Part shown: one piece after another, positions 13,301 through 22,565 of the stretch | How the letters are laid out: the number at the start of each line of letters is the position of its first letter | How positions within the stretch are numbered: the first letter of the stretch is position 1 | Source: Mytilus trossulus | Lineage: Eukaryota > Mollusca > Bivalvia > Mytilida > Mytilidae | NCBI RefSeq assembly: GCF_036588685.1 | Contig: NW_026963310.1 | Span: 1-64,000 of the forward strand | Reading direction: 5' to 3' | DNA length: 64,000 nt | The notes under the pieces: generated by a model | What the model was told of the DNA's origin: nothing | The model's input: the letters and a program-made list of their open reading frames with translations, nothing else | Databases searched by the model: none | Made by a program: the position numbers and the translations under genes

Positions 13301-16300
13301 GTTAAAATTTTTGCGTTCATAATCCTGTCGCTTTTTTCACAATTATAAAAACATCACAGTAATTTCGAAATTGACAGTAAACAAAAAAAACAAGCTTGAC
13401 TGACAATAGCCATAGACAATTGTGAATAAATTGTTATCTTTTAAATAATTTGTAGGTTGACATCCTACACAATACAACTGTAATGAATCTAATGAGTTTC
13501 ACAGACAGAACCACAAAAAATTGGACCAAAGCCCAGATGCAACTTCCACCAATGAATGATGCTGTTATTAAATTCACTGTTGTCACGGAAACACCTGCTA
13601 TCCACAGTTACTACAAACCACATCTGGCCCTAGATGATATACAGATATCCAATGGACTTTGTCCTGATTATGGTAGGTCACACTTTTACCTAGATGATAT
13701 ACAGATATCCAATGGACTTTGTCCTGATTATGGTAGGTTCACACTTTTACCTAGATGATATACAGATATCCAATGGACTTTGTCCTGATTATGGTAGGTC
13801 ACACTTTTAACTAGATGATATACAGATATCCAATGGACTTTGTCCTGATTATGGTAGGTTCACACTTTTACCTAGATGATATACAGATATCCAATGGACT
13901 TTGTCCTGATTATGGTAGGTTCACACTTTTACCTAGATGATATACAGATATCCAATGGACTTTGTCCTGATTATGGTAGGTTCACACTTTTACCTAGATG
14001 ATATACAGATATCCAATGGACTTTGTCCTGATTATGGTAGGTTCACACTTTTACCTAGATGATATACAGATATCCAATGGACTTTGTCCTGATTATGGTA
14101 GGTGCATACTTTACAGTTGGCTGTCTGAGAATCTAAGGGACTATTGACATATTTGATAAAGTTCATATCTCAAACATGAAAATAATGTCACATCATTGGT
14201 TGACTTTCCATTGTTTGGGACTTTTTTAACCAATTAAAAGGTTTTGATGTATTCTTTTGAAAAATTACCCAGAATTCATTTGATTCTGAAATGTTGAACA
14301 ATGGATGAGTAGGGCTTTGTTAGCGAAACAGTGTTTATTTAGCCTAAGGATGTTTTACCCTTTAAATGAATAAAATTATTTAAAGAGGAGAAAAAAGAGA
14401 TTTGAGGGGCCAATTTAGTTGAATTGGTAGATTTGAACATCATTAAAAATTAGGGTTTTATTGGCTGATAGTTAAAAGGACTTTATGAACACTCTTCCCT
14501 AACCTATTAACACTAATGTTATGAGTTGGTGGTGAAGTGTGTTTGACTGCTATCTAAGTGAACTAGGACTGCTGGTTTTCCTGGCAAAGATCTTTAGTTC
14601 TCTATGATTTCCTCCATCAATAAAATCACAAAAAAACTGAACTCAGAGGAAAATCCAATCGGAAAGTCCATAGTCACAAGGCAGAATCAAACGACAAAAC
14701 TCATAAAAAACGAATGGACAAGAACTGTCATATTCCTGACTTGGTACAGGCATTTTCAAATGTAGAAAATGGTGGATTAAACCTGGTTTTTTAGCCAGTT
14801 TTGATGAAGTGCTGTTATACACATACAATCAATCAACCAATTAATAATTTAGAAATTACAGATGTCTTTTTCTTGTTTTGTAGGTTGTCCTGAGAATTGG
14901 AGTAAGTGTGGTAATGAGAACTATTGTTATTCACCTGAAGAAAAATGTGACAGAAAACTACAATGTTCAGATGAATCAGATGAAATCAACTGTAGTAAGT
15001 TTTCATAATTAAGTAAAATTTTGAAAATCTGGTCCTTATTATATTTTAAGATTTGGTATTTAAGGTGATAAAACTAAGAAATTTGAAGTAAGGATATATG
15101 CCAATTATTTCTTTTTCATACAATGCCATTGTTTTTGATAGGAGATATTTGTATATTTTGCTATAAAACATTTTTCAACTTTAGAAAAAATATAACAATT
15201 CATTTTATATAATTCAACACACTGAAGTTGTGATTGTGCTACATATAGGGAGGGGTATATATTAATAATGTTGTTCCATTTTTTTTTTAAATTTTCTTTT
15301 TTAATTTGTAATTTAAGGCTCTGAGAAAAAAAAATGGTTATTGTACTTTTAAAACTGTTTACATTTTAGATAAATCGTTATTCTCATAACTAATATAATG
15401 TGTTTATAATCCTACATAATTTCTTGGTAGATTGTACCGCTGATGAGTTCCGTTGTAATAGTGGAAGATGTATACCGTTATCTCAGAAGTGTGATCGGAT
15501 TGGTCAGTGTTTGGACGGCTCAGATGAGGGAGATATATGTGGTAAGTTTACTGTTCTCTTACCATCAACCTACTGTTCTCTAATTCTCACCTGATTTATA
15601 TTTTAACATCTTATCAATGACTGAAAAGGAAATACAAATGTAATGTCAGCCATGTAGGTGAGAGGAAAAATAAAGAACTGAAGAAGGCCAATGGCCGAAA
15701 TGTCTTGAAAAATTGGTTTATTTAAACAATTATATAAAGTATGTTCCCTATTGGAATTTTGAAAACAAGGATGATTTATATTTATCACGAACATTTATTT
15801 TTTATGCCCAACCTACGATAGTAGAGGGGCATTATGTTTTCTGGTCTAATTCTCACCTGATTTATATTTATCACGAACATTTATTTCTTTTTTAATCAAC
15901 ATGTGTCTTGTTATGCTTGATCTCAATTCTTCATTGATAAATGTCCAAGGTCAATGTTCACTTTTGGTCAAATATGGCCTTGAAGTTCAATTTTATCATA
16001 AAATATCAAAATTGCTATACTTTAGTTCTTAAATGGATCAAATCTAATAGTCTGACTTCTTTGTTCTAGTAAATCTCATCAGACGAACACATTTTTGGCT
16101 TCGGAATCAGCACATTTTGGATATATTGTCAAAATTCTATGATTTTGTGCAATTTTTTTTTTACCTAAAAGCTCCTTTTATTGCTTTCCACTGACTTTGA
16201 TATTGTTGCATGACAAAACAAAAATGAATACTAGGAAGATTCTGGCTTTTGATGTTTTTGTCCATAAATATTCTGTGCAAAATATTAAACTTATCTGATT

Positions 16301-18982
16301 TACATTTTCTTTTGCACCTTCTGATTACTTTCACCCATAAGTATACAATGATTAATTTCAGATCCTATGAATGCAGTGTCTTGTATCTTTGAAAGTCCTT
16401 ATCTTTGTGGGTATACAGTACTGTCCAACAGTTCACTAACAAATGAGTACAAATGGTTGTGGACTTCCGGTGAAACACCATCTTTTTATACTGGTCCCAA
16501 GACAGACCACACCACAGGAACACCTCAAGGTATGTTTTATACTGGAACCAGTCTGGTGAAACGCTATCTTTTTATACTGGTCCCAAGACAGACCACACCA
16601 CAGGAACACCTCAAGGTATGTTTTATACTGGAACCAGTCTGGTGAAACGCCATCTTTTTATACTGGACCCAAGACAGACCACACCACAGGAACACCTCAA
16701 GGTATGTATGATACTGGAACCAGTCTGGTGAAACGCCATCTTTTTATACTGGTCCCAAGACAGACCACACCTAAGGAACACCTCAAGGTATGCATTATTT
16801 TGGAACCAGTCAAGTGCTTCTAAGGTTATATTTTAGCTGAAAAAATTCTATCTTTCCCAAGGAAAAATTGTCAAGAAAGGAAAAATCTGGTTATTAATTT
16901 GCAAAATAAGGCTAGTCATGTAGGGCCTCTGCTAATAGTGTTTGTTCTGTTTCTATTTCTAATTTATTCAAGACCAGAGACACATTTTACAAAAATCTTA
17001 AGAGAAAAAACTTCGTAAGTCATGAACATTACAGTACAACTAAGGATAAATTTTTGTGAAAAAAAGTCTGGGGTCTGGTAAGCTGTGTGATTTTATTTTT
17101 GGTTAACTTGTCAATTTCTTAACCTGAAGTTGTTTTGAAAATGTGTATAATAACTGAAGTTTTGTAATGGTAAACATCTCCTATTCTAGGGCATTATATG
17201 TATGCAGAAGGCAATGATGGTACACATGGAGACCAAGCAAGAATGGCGTCCATTTATTTCTTGACAACAGCCAATCAGAGTCTTACATTTTTCTTCCACA
17301 TGTTTTTGGCACAATACACCAAGACTGGAGGTCTGCAGATAGCGACTAAAGAAGATGGATCAGATATTGAAAATGTAATCTGGTTCCATAATGAATCTTC
17401 TGGGGAACCATGGTTGTCAGGATGTGTGGATTTACCAGCCAATCAAAATCTGTCTATCATTTTCATATCCAATCGGCATTCTCTTTCTATACAGGATGCA
17501 GACATAGCTATAGATGATATAGCATTAAGGGATGGCCTATGTGGTGAGTGTTTTTGTTTTTAGAGCCATTCCGGTGGCACATAATTCATAAATTATTGAC
17601 TTTTTGCTACATGAAAAAAAGATGTAGGATAGGTATAAATGAGACATCAACCCAGGAACAAGAAGTAAACAAAATACTTCTAATTATTCAAGATATATAA
17701 TAGATATAGGAAGATGTGGTATGAGTGCCAATGAGACAACTCTCCATCCAAGTCACAATTTATAAAAGTAAATGTCCAGGTTTGGTCTACAACACAGAGC
17801 CTTGGCTCACACAAAACAGCAATCTATAAAGGGCCCCCAAAAAAGTACTAGTGTAAAACAAAGGGTCTAATCTATATAAAAGAACAAGAAACAAGAATTA
17901 TTTATGAACCATAACAACAAACTACAACTACTGAACATCAGATTCATTTAAAAAAACAACTTAGACAGATTTTCTTTTTTAATTCAGCCTCTCATCATTG
18001 GTCACTCATACATGTACAATATTTGATTTTACTTTTTTCAGGAACGCATAGTGAACCAGATGTTACTACGGCTAGCGCTGAAACACCAACAGAAACAACA
18101 CCTTCTACAGGTATGTAGAGAAAATCATCGTGATCATGGTGTTATAGATGATAACTTATCTTGAGGTTCTGATATGCATAAGAAAACTATAAATGTGAAA
18201 AAACTTGCTGTGAATCAACTAGAATAGGCTAAATTTTGAAAAAAAATTAAGTTGGTTTAAAGTAATAAATTTTAGCCATGACACATGTACAACCTTTCTT
18301 GACCCTAATGAGTGATCAAGGTTGTTCAACACCCTCTATACTAGTATGTCACACAATCCCTCCAAGCAGCAGACCAACCACATATCAAAGAAATATTTCA
18401 CTGCCATTATTAAAACCACTGTAAGGCCTACAAGAAAGAGAAAAAAAAAAAACCAACCTGACTGCACCTGCACTTTCAAAATGACGTCTAGAACAGGATT
18501 CAGAGAACGTCTTTGTCAGATGAAGAACAAACAGATATTCATTTGAAAGTTTGATGCTCAAACCATATACAGTCAATCATTTTGGTCTATTGTGGAGAGT
18601 TGTCTCATTGGCAATCAAACCACATCTTCTTTTTTTTATGAACCTGCTAAAAATATCACCTGTATTAAGCAAAAACCAGTGTTATAAGACCATCAATTTT
18701 ATAGATCCCTCTATAGTACATGTATATGACATTGATAAAATACAGTTTTCATGGTTCATTGATCATTTGTTGCTGGTCATTAAAGTTTCAATCACTTGCT
18801 ACAGGTTAGGCCATACCTACTTAATTTATTTACATCCTAATTAGTATATATTTATTTCAGGTTGTGCGTCAGACCAGTTTACATGTAACAATGGTATTTG
18901 TATACCACTATCAAGTCGTTGTGATACTTTTAGTGACTGTATCAATGGGGAGGATGAGTTAAATTGCAATACTGGACCCTAA
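7155..18982 (+). CDS. Serine protease/LDLa/MAM multidomain protein, 3' part (14 exons)
   Basis: Fourteen exons can be joined in one frame to 2316 nt (771 aa plus TAA). Exons: 7155-7311, 8037-8141, 8706-8846, 9234-9578, 9887-10003, 10291-10455, 11165-11298, 13456-13672, 14884-14994, 15431-15541, 16362-16529, 17190-17543, 18042-18110, 18861-18982. All introns have GT-AG ends, and phase 1 predominates, as usual for shuffled extracellular modules. Domain order: C-terminal piece of a trypsin-like domain (GDSGGP), LDLa, MAM, LDLa, MAM, LDLa, LDLa, MAM, Thr-rich linker, LDLa, stop. No membrane segment follows the last LDLa, so this end looks secreted. MAM domains mediate adhesion or oligomerisation and LDLa modules bind calcium and ligands; the substrate is unknown. 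The 5' exons, with signal peptide and the His/Asp part of the protease, lie upstream of the window. Four junctions lie in tandem arrays (separate entries). Exon joins are inferred from sequence, not transcripts. Confidence 0.85.
7361..7660 (+). repeat. Interspersed repeat family A copy
   Basis: Starts with a TGCCCC...GGGGGCAT hairpin and TTTTCTGGTCT, then a short CTGT-rich stretch, AGGTTAAAGTTTTTGG, TTTTTGATGAAGTTGAAG, and a distal GTGGGGCATCAGTGTAC. Related copies lie at 32620, 39395 and, as fragments, 15800. Intronic here. Confidence 0.75.
7700..7800 (+). repeat. Family E repeat fragment
   Basis: Contains ATATTCCTGACCTGGTACAG and the following TGTAGAAAATG block seen in longer copies at 14620, 27833 and 53216. 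The 60-residue frame over this stretch is not a gene. Confidence 0.6.
8037..8141 (+). CDS. Exon: LDLa module 1
   Basis: One 35-codon phase 1-1 exon after a TTTTTCAG acceptor. It encodes [18 protein letters not shown] followed by [16 protein letters not shown], with six cysteines and the acidic CGDNSDE calcium-binding end typical of LDL-receptor class A modules. Donor G|gtgagt. Confidence 0.9.
8380..8640 (+). repeat. Diverged family A-like repeat
   Basis: Opens TTTATGCCCCCATTGC with a complementary GGGGAGGGGCAT and ends near TATGGACACATTCTT, like family A copies, but the body is diverged. The 104-residue reading frame crossing it (8316-8630) is judged spurious. Confidence 0.5.
8706..8846 (+). 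CDS. Exon: MAM domain 1, N-terminal part
   Basis: Phase 1-1 exon of 47 codons. [20 protein letters not shown] is the usual MAM start (C-x-F-[DE]...CGY). It ends DHTFGRYPG, where MAM domains read DHT-x-G-x-YM across the junction. Confidence 0.88.
9234..9578 (+). CDS. Exon: MAM domain 1, C-terminal part
   Basis: After CTTTCAG the exon reads [18 protein letters not shown], completing G-x-[12 protein letters not shown] is the conserved Cys/aromatic strand, and [14 protein letters not shown] the conserved (A/V)-x-DDV...C end. With the previous exon this gives a 162-residue MAM domain, a normal length. An upstream ATG of the same open frame (9179) lies in the intron and is not used. Confidence 0.88.
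9887..10003 (+). CDS. Exon: LDLa module 2
   Basis: 39 codons in phase 1-1. [18 protein letters not shown] then [20 protein letters not shown]: six cysteines with a contracted acidic end (DCHSDE), so calcium binding may be altered. Confidence 0.85.
10291..10455 (+). CDS. Exon: MAM domain 2, segment 1
   Basis: Phase 1-1, 55 codons. [18 protein letters not shown] is the MAM start, and the exon ends DHTTGTDQG, the conserved DHT-x-G element. The preceding intron ends in an (AT)n run at 10256-10272. Confidence 0.86.
10640..10810. repeat. CCCGAAATCC-type intronic low-complexity repeat
   Basis: Degenerate short units of the form AAATCC(C/T)G...CTTAAAAA recur about seven times (for example GAAATCCCGGGCTTAAAAA and GAAATCCCAAGCTTAAAAA). 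No coding potential. Confidence 0.55.
10931..11164 (+). repeat. 57 bp tandem array duplicating a 3' splice site
   Basis: CTTTCAG|GTTATATG recurs with exon-like starts at 10938, 10995, 11052, 11108 and 11165. Each upstream unit (57, 57, 56 and 57 bp) carries acceptor plus the first ~50 nt of the exon. The third unit (11052) lost one T and contains an in-frame TGA. Only the acceptors at 11108 (adding 19 residues) and 11165 therefore keep the reading frame open. I chose 11165 because it gives a normal MAM domain. Confidence 0.9.
11165..11298 (+). CDS. Exon: MAM domain 2, segment 2
   Basis: Phase 1 to 0, 134 nt. [19 protein letters not shown], then [15 protein letters not shown], the conserved C-L-x-F-W-Y strand. 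Both boundaries are inside tandem arrays: the acceptor is the fifth of five copies and the donor (AAG|GTCAGT) is the first of 47. Confidence 0.85.
11299..12985 (+). repeat. 36 bp minisatellite, 47 units, each with a 5' splice-site copy
   Basis: CTTTCAAG|GTCAGT recurs every 36 bp from 11299 to 12955: 46 exact intervals with no indel. Units vary mainly at GTCAGT(G/T)TAAT and at the AAC(TA/CA/CT)CTTTC junction. The array begins at the real splice donor, and every unit repeats the last exon bases plus the donor. Because 36 is a multiple of three, the minus strand stays open for 605 codons; that frame is an artefact. Confidence 0.95.
13165..13385. mobile_element. Decayed MITE related to 6921-7089
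   Basis: An AT-rich segment with AGGATTTTTCTC-like and TGTGAGTTAAAATTTTTGC blocks, complementary to the internal sequence of the element at 6921-7089. It ends near TTGACAGTA. Inverted orientation and weakly preserved ends. Confidence 0.5.
13456..13672 (+). CDS. Exon: MAM domain 2, segment 3
   Basis: Phase 0 to 1. [18 protein letters not shown], then [16 protein letters not shown], the conserved A-(L/I)-DD-(I/V)...G-x-C MAM end. With the two previous exons this makes a ~172-residue MAM domain split over three exons. The end (GATTATG|GTAGGT) is the first of eight tandem donor copies. Confidence 0.87.
13673..14107 (+). repeat. 60/61 bp tandem array duplicating a 5' splice site
   Basis: CCTGATTATG|GTAGGT occurs at donor positions 13673, 13733, 13794, 13854, 13915, 13976, 14037 and 14098. 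Each unit repeats the last ~44 nt of the MAM exon ([14 protein letters not shown]) plus ~17 nt of intron. Only the first copy is needed for the predicted protein. Confidence 0.92.
14620..14830 (+). repeat. Family E interspersed repeat
   Basis: ACTGAACTCAGAGGAAAATCC ... ATATTCCTGACTTGGTACAG ... GTAGAAAATGGTGGATTAAA matches copies at 27833 and 53216 in the same orientation. Intronic. Confidence 0.7.
14884..14994 (+). CDS. Exon: LDLa module 3
   Basis: 37 codons in phase 1-1. [20 protein letters not shown] then [17 protein letters not shown]: six cysteines and an acidic DESDE calcium-binding end. Confidence 0.9.
15431..15541 (+). CDS. Exon: LDLa module 4
   Basis: 37 codons in phase 1-1, directly following LDLa 3 in the protein. 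[18 protein letters not shown] then [18 protein letters not shown]: a canonical LDLa, with FRC-x-SGRCIP and DGSDE intact. Confidence 0.93.
15800..15890 (+). repeat. Family A repeat fragment
   Basis: TTTTTATGCCCAACCTACG ... GATAGTAGAGGGGCATTATG then TTTTCTGGTCTA: the 5' hairpin of family A, broken off after ~50 bp. A short direct repeat (ATTCTCACCTGATTTATATT) occurs on both sides (15584 and 15848). Confidence 0.65.
16362..16529 (+). CDS. Exon: MAM domain 3, N-terminal part
   Basis: 56 codons in phase 1-1. [18 protein letters not shown] is the MAM start, and it ends [11 protein letters not shown]. The exon end (CCTCAAG|GTATGT) is the first of four tandem copies. Confidence 0.87.
16530..16788 (+). 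repeat. 86 bp tandem array duplicating a 5' splice site
   Basis: CCTCAAG|GTATG(T/C) occurs at donor positions 16530, 16616, 16702 and 16788, exactly 86 bp apart. Each unit repeats the last ~62 nt of the MAM exon plus ~24 nt of intron. 86 is not a multiple of three: using the second donor shifts frame, and reading on into the second copy meets a TGA. The first donor is the only one keeping the MAM frame. Confidence 0.92.
17190..17543 (+). CDS. Exon: MAM domain 3, C-terminal part
   Basis: 118 codons in phase 1-1. [18 protein letters not shown] completes the G-x-YM-(Y/E) element, [18 protein letters not shown] is the central strand, and [16 protein letters not shown] is the MAM end. The strand that usually carries a Cys has FFFHM instead, and a Cys occurs later (SGCVDLP), so disulphide pairing may differ from the other two MAM domains. 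Confidence 0.88.
17703..17860 (-). repeat. Family D interspersed repeat, reverse copy
   Basis: TGCCAATGAGACAACTCTCC is the reverse complement of the GGAGAGTTGTCTCATTGGCA block seen at 18590, 21719, 34919 and 53153. It is followed by the ACAGAGCCTTGGCTCA block shared with 34855. Intronic. Confidence 0.75.
18042..18110 (+). CDS. Exon: Thr/Ser-rich linker
   Basis: 23 codons in phase 1-1: [18 protein letters not shown] then TTPSTG. Low-complexity Thr/Pro/Glu linker, probably O-glycosylated, between MAM 3 and the last LDLa. Splice sites TTTTTTCAG and CAG|GTATGT are good, but the short sequence has no family signature, so support comes from phase and composition. Confidence 0.72.
18575..18640 (+). 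repeat. Family D repeat fragment
   Basis: GGAGAGTTGTCTCATTGGCA followed by ACCACATCTTCTTTTTTTT, as in other family D copies. Intronic. Confidence 0.7.
18861..18982 (+). CDS. Exon: LDLa module 5 and stop
   Basis: Terminal exon after [30 protein letters not shown] then [17 protein letters not shown], then NTGP and TAA (18980-18982). Canonical LDLa (QFTC-x-NG-x-CIP, NGEDE). The protein ends four residues after the last cysteine motif, with no membrane anchor or GPI-like tail. Confidence 0.9.
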
Positions 18983-19683
18983 TTTGATGGACTATTTTCT
19001 CTGTGGAAGATGGAAGAAGATTACACTACAATCTTGGCCCATTGTCAATATGGACTATATTATATAGAGGGAAGATGATTAACAAGTGAAGATGATTAAC
19101 ACTGCTATCTTTCATCATATTTCAATGTGGACTGTATTTTGTATTGAAGATAATTAAACTGTTATCATATGACGGTTATATTGGACCATATTCACTCTCT
19201 TGTTGGAATATTAGTGACTATTGTAGTAAATCGGCCAAATTGTATTTATATACTGTGTATTAGGGTTGTAAATTGACTACCTGTATACTGTGGACCATTG
19301 TTGTAAATTGACTACTTGTATACTGTGGACCATGGTTGTTAATTGACCTACCTTTACACTATGGACTAGGGTAGTCAATCCGTCTACCTGCATGCTATGG
19401 ACTAAGGTTGTGAATCGGTTGATTTGTTTTTAAGAACTATGGTCTGCTGACCCTAAACATAAAGACAGTGCAGATGTACTATAAACATATAAATCTTATT
19501 TTAAAGCAGACAACCAGTTATTTATATATCTTACATCTCATTTATATAATGCTTGCTAAAATGTGTTTGAATATACAATACTATGGATTCATTTAATTTT
19601 GTTAAAAAAAACCCAAAAAGTTTAAACTACAAGCATATAGTTAACAATTGCATCATTAAAATTCATTATTTCCCTGGACACAT

Positions 19684-19893
19684 TACTGTAGATTCTTTTA
19701 TTTTCGTTGGTACCAATTTTCGTGGATTGCAGAAATCTTCCATTTTCCAGGATATTTGATTTCATACTTTTGCCAAAGTTTGGATACAACTTTATAGAAA
19801 TTTGTTTTTCATTTAACATTTTAGTTCGTTGTTCACCTGTACTCATGAAACCCACGAATATTGATATTCAACAAATAATAATGAATCAACAGT
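19684..19893. mobile_element. Degenerate MITE (TACTGTA ends)
   Basis: TACTGTAGATTC at the left and GAATCAACAGTA at the right, with internal TTTTCGTTGG/CCCACGAA complements. Similar sequences with CGTGGAT and CCACGAA blocks occur at 28200-28315 and 51645-51852. Confidence 0.55.
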
Positions 19894-21676
19894 ATATCAA
19901 AGAAAAATTAGTACCCAACAAATATCAATGAACCAATAGAATTGTTACCTTTGAATTCGCCATTTCAGAATCTAGTGCATTCTGGGTAAGATATTCAAAA
20001 GCGTACACCAAAATGTTGTGATTGGTCAAAAACATTCTAAACAATTGTAATTAAACCAATGACGTAACGTTATTTTCATTTTGGTGTACGAACAATGAGA
20101 TTACCCATAGTCCTTCAGTTTCTGAAAAGGTGAATTGGTTGTACTGTGAATCCATGACCAAGTGTATGTACTTGTATGAAAGTATAAAAGAGTTGTGATT
20201 TTCAACTCAGATTTTCTCCATCATGTCATTTATCAAATTCATTTGCTGTATTTATTTAGGCATCCCAATCTAACCCACACATAACAAATTTTTATATATA
20301 TATATAGTCTTCAGTACTGTTAATTCAGAAATTATATTTTTCAATGATTTGAAAATTATGATGTATAAGGATCCAATAATAAAACTCACATTCATTATTT
20401 TAGTAATGACATTTTTCCACAAATCTTTGCAAATCTTTAATTTTTTTTGTGGGTACTGATTTTCTTGTATTGAGAAATACTAGCAATAAGTTGATATTAG
20501 ATTTCATGGTTTTATTTGCTTGTGCAATGAGTAAGGTAAGCATTTAGGCCTTTAGAAGATTTATAATTCTTTAAACCTTTGAAAAAGGTCTCATTGGGGT
20601 CTAAGCGTGACGCGAGATTGCCGACATTTAGTAAGCGTGACATGCGAAAGACCAATTATTGTGCCGTAAAAACGGGAAATGAAGTCTAGCAGGATACGGG
20701 AATTTACAAAAAAATGAGAATGTGTATAGTGTAAGCGGAATACAGGAATCTGACAAAACAGGAATGGGGTATCTTGTTTATAGTTTATTTTTAAGTTATA
20801 TGTCTTTAAATGTGATTGAATGAATTTTATGTGACATAATATTTGTTATTTTTGTATTTTTTATACATATAAACTTATCAATTATATCTATAGACTCAGA
20901 CGTACTTATATACTCAAATATATACTTCAGACTACTTTATTGTAATATAATATCATTGACATGATTGATGTATAATTTATGTGATTTGTTCATACATATC
21001 ATTTATAAATATTTATTTTTCATATATGGTTTTAAACCAGTGCTTTCATTTTTTTTTATAGTATGTGAGAAGAGGAGACATGTTTTATTAAAACATAATT
21101 TTTAATTATTTTGTGACATAATATTTCATTTCAAAACACATCTCTATATAAATTGTAACATCAAACCCCTGCCAATTTTCTTTATCAGAAACTATTGAAT
21201 GGAGTTTAAATCAGAAAAGAGAATAATGGAAAAAAATGCAGAATAAAGGGCAAAATATATTTTTTTCAAACTTCATATATATGTATATATGTAATAGCAG
21301 ATGATAAAAAAACAAGAAAGTTTAATTAGTCAATGAATATTAAATTTGTTTGCAGTATAATATCCATTGTCCAATCAACTCTCTTTTTTTTTATTCCGCC
21401 TCTCCATTGCATTCAGGTGTCAATCTTAATTACAATGTACTATGCATGAGCAAACAACCAAACAAAGTTGGCAAGCAAGGCATTTAAACTCTTGGTTGGC
21501 AAGCAAGGCATTTGAACTCTTGGATTGCATGCTTTAATATTTTGGCTGAAATGTCATGAGACTGAAGCTCTTACCTGGATTTACCTTCATCAGGAACCCT
21601 CAAAGCCAAATATTTGGAAGCCAAGGATGTATAAGAACCGAAAATAGCTATTTGACCAAAAAATACTTAAAGGCAG

Positions 21677-21765
21677 ATGACCTATAGTTGTTAATATCTG
21701 CGTCATTTGGTCTCTTAAGGAGAGTTGTCTCATTGGCAATCATACCACATCTTGTTTTTATACTA
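21677..21765 (+). repeat. Family D interspersed repeat
   Basis: GACCTATAGTTGTTAAT, then GGTCTCTTAAGGAGAGTTG and TCTCATTGGCAATCATACC. Same order as at 51925-51995 and 53118-53185. Confidence 0.75.
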
Positions 21766-22049
21766 AACAATAGCCAACTTCATCTAATGGCAATTTGCTT
21801 GTCAGAGGGAGTTAAAACATTTCCTAAAGTTATTAAGAAGTTGTATTGTATAGTTATTAAGAAGTTGTATTGTATATGATATTGTTTATTTTTTATGGTC
21901 TTAATCTAAATTGTTAAGTGATTTTTATATCATATACATTTTGTAGAATATCATGTTTTATATATATATATTGTTAGCAACCATTAAATTGTTGATTTTT
22001 TATAGAATACATTGTTTTAATTTCTAGCGCCCTATAGACCATTGTTTTA

Positions 22050-22565
22050 CATGTAACAAAGTTACAAGTACAAGACTTTGGCTTCCTGTTTTCTGGTGTA
22101 AACACAAGACTTGGGGCTGCTGTTTTGTGGTGTAAACACAAGATTTGGGCCTACTGTTTACTGGTGTAAACACAAGATTTGGGCCTGATGTTTAATGGTG
22201 TAAAAACTAGATTTGGATGAAAACACAAGATTTGGGCCTGCTGTTTACTTATGTAATAACAAGATTTGGGTGTAAACACAAGATTTTGGCCTGCGGTTTT
22301 CTGGCGTTAACACAAGACTTTGGCCTGCTGTTTTCTGGTGTAAGAATAGACTGGGGTTTGCTATTATCTGGTGTAAACACAGATTGGCCTTGATGTTTTT
22401 AGGTGTAAATACAAGACTTTTGTCAACTGTTTTTGGTGTGAACACAAGATTTAAGCCTGCTGTGTCCAGGCGTAAACACAGATTTGTGCTTGCTGATTTC
22501 TGGTTTAAACACAAGTCGTAAGTTTGCTGTTTTCTGATATAAACACAATACTTTGGTTTGCTGTT
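22050..22565 (+). repeat. Diverged ~36-45 bp minisatellite (GGTGTAAACACAAGA)
   Basis: About thirteen imperfect units of GGTGTAAACACAAGA(C/T)TTGG followed by GCCTGCTGTTTTCT. Units vary in length and carry substitutions, so this array is older than the 36 bp array at 11299. The minus-strand 116-residue frame across it is an artefact. Confidence 0.85.

Larger units (their letters stand above)
18983..22040. other. 3' UTR and intergenic stretch
   Basis: Up to ~19450 there are imperfect repeats of the form TTGTAAATTGACTAC...TGTATACTGTGGACCA. A degenerate inverted-repeat element with TACTGTAGATTC and GAATCAACAGTA ends spans about 19684-19893. A family D copy lies at 21677-21765 and a 38 bp direct duplication (TTGGCAAGCAAGGCATTT) at 21467-21524. 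I found no confident polyadenylation site and no coding region. Confidence 0.6.
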
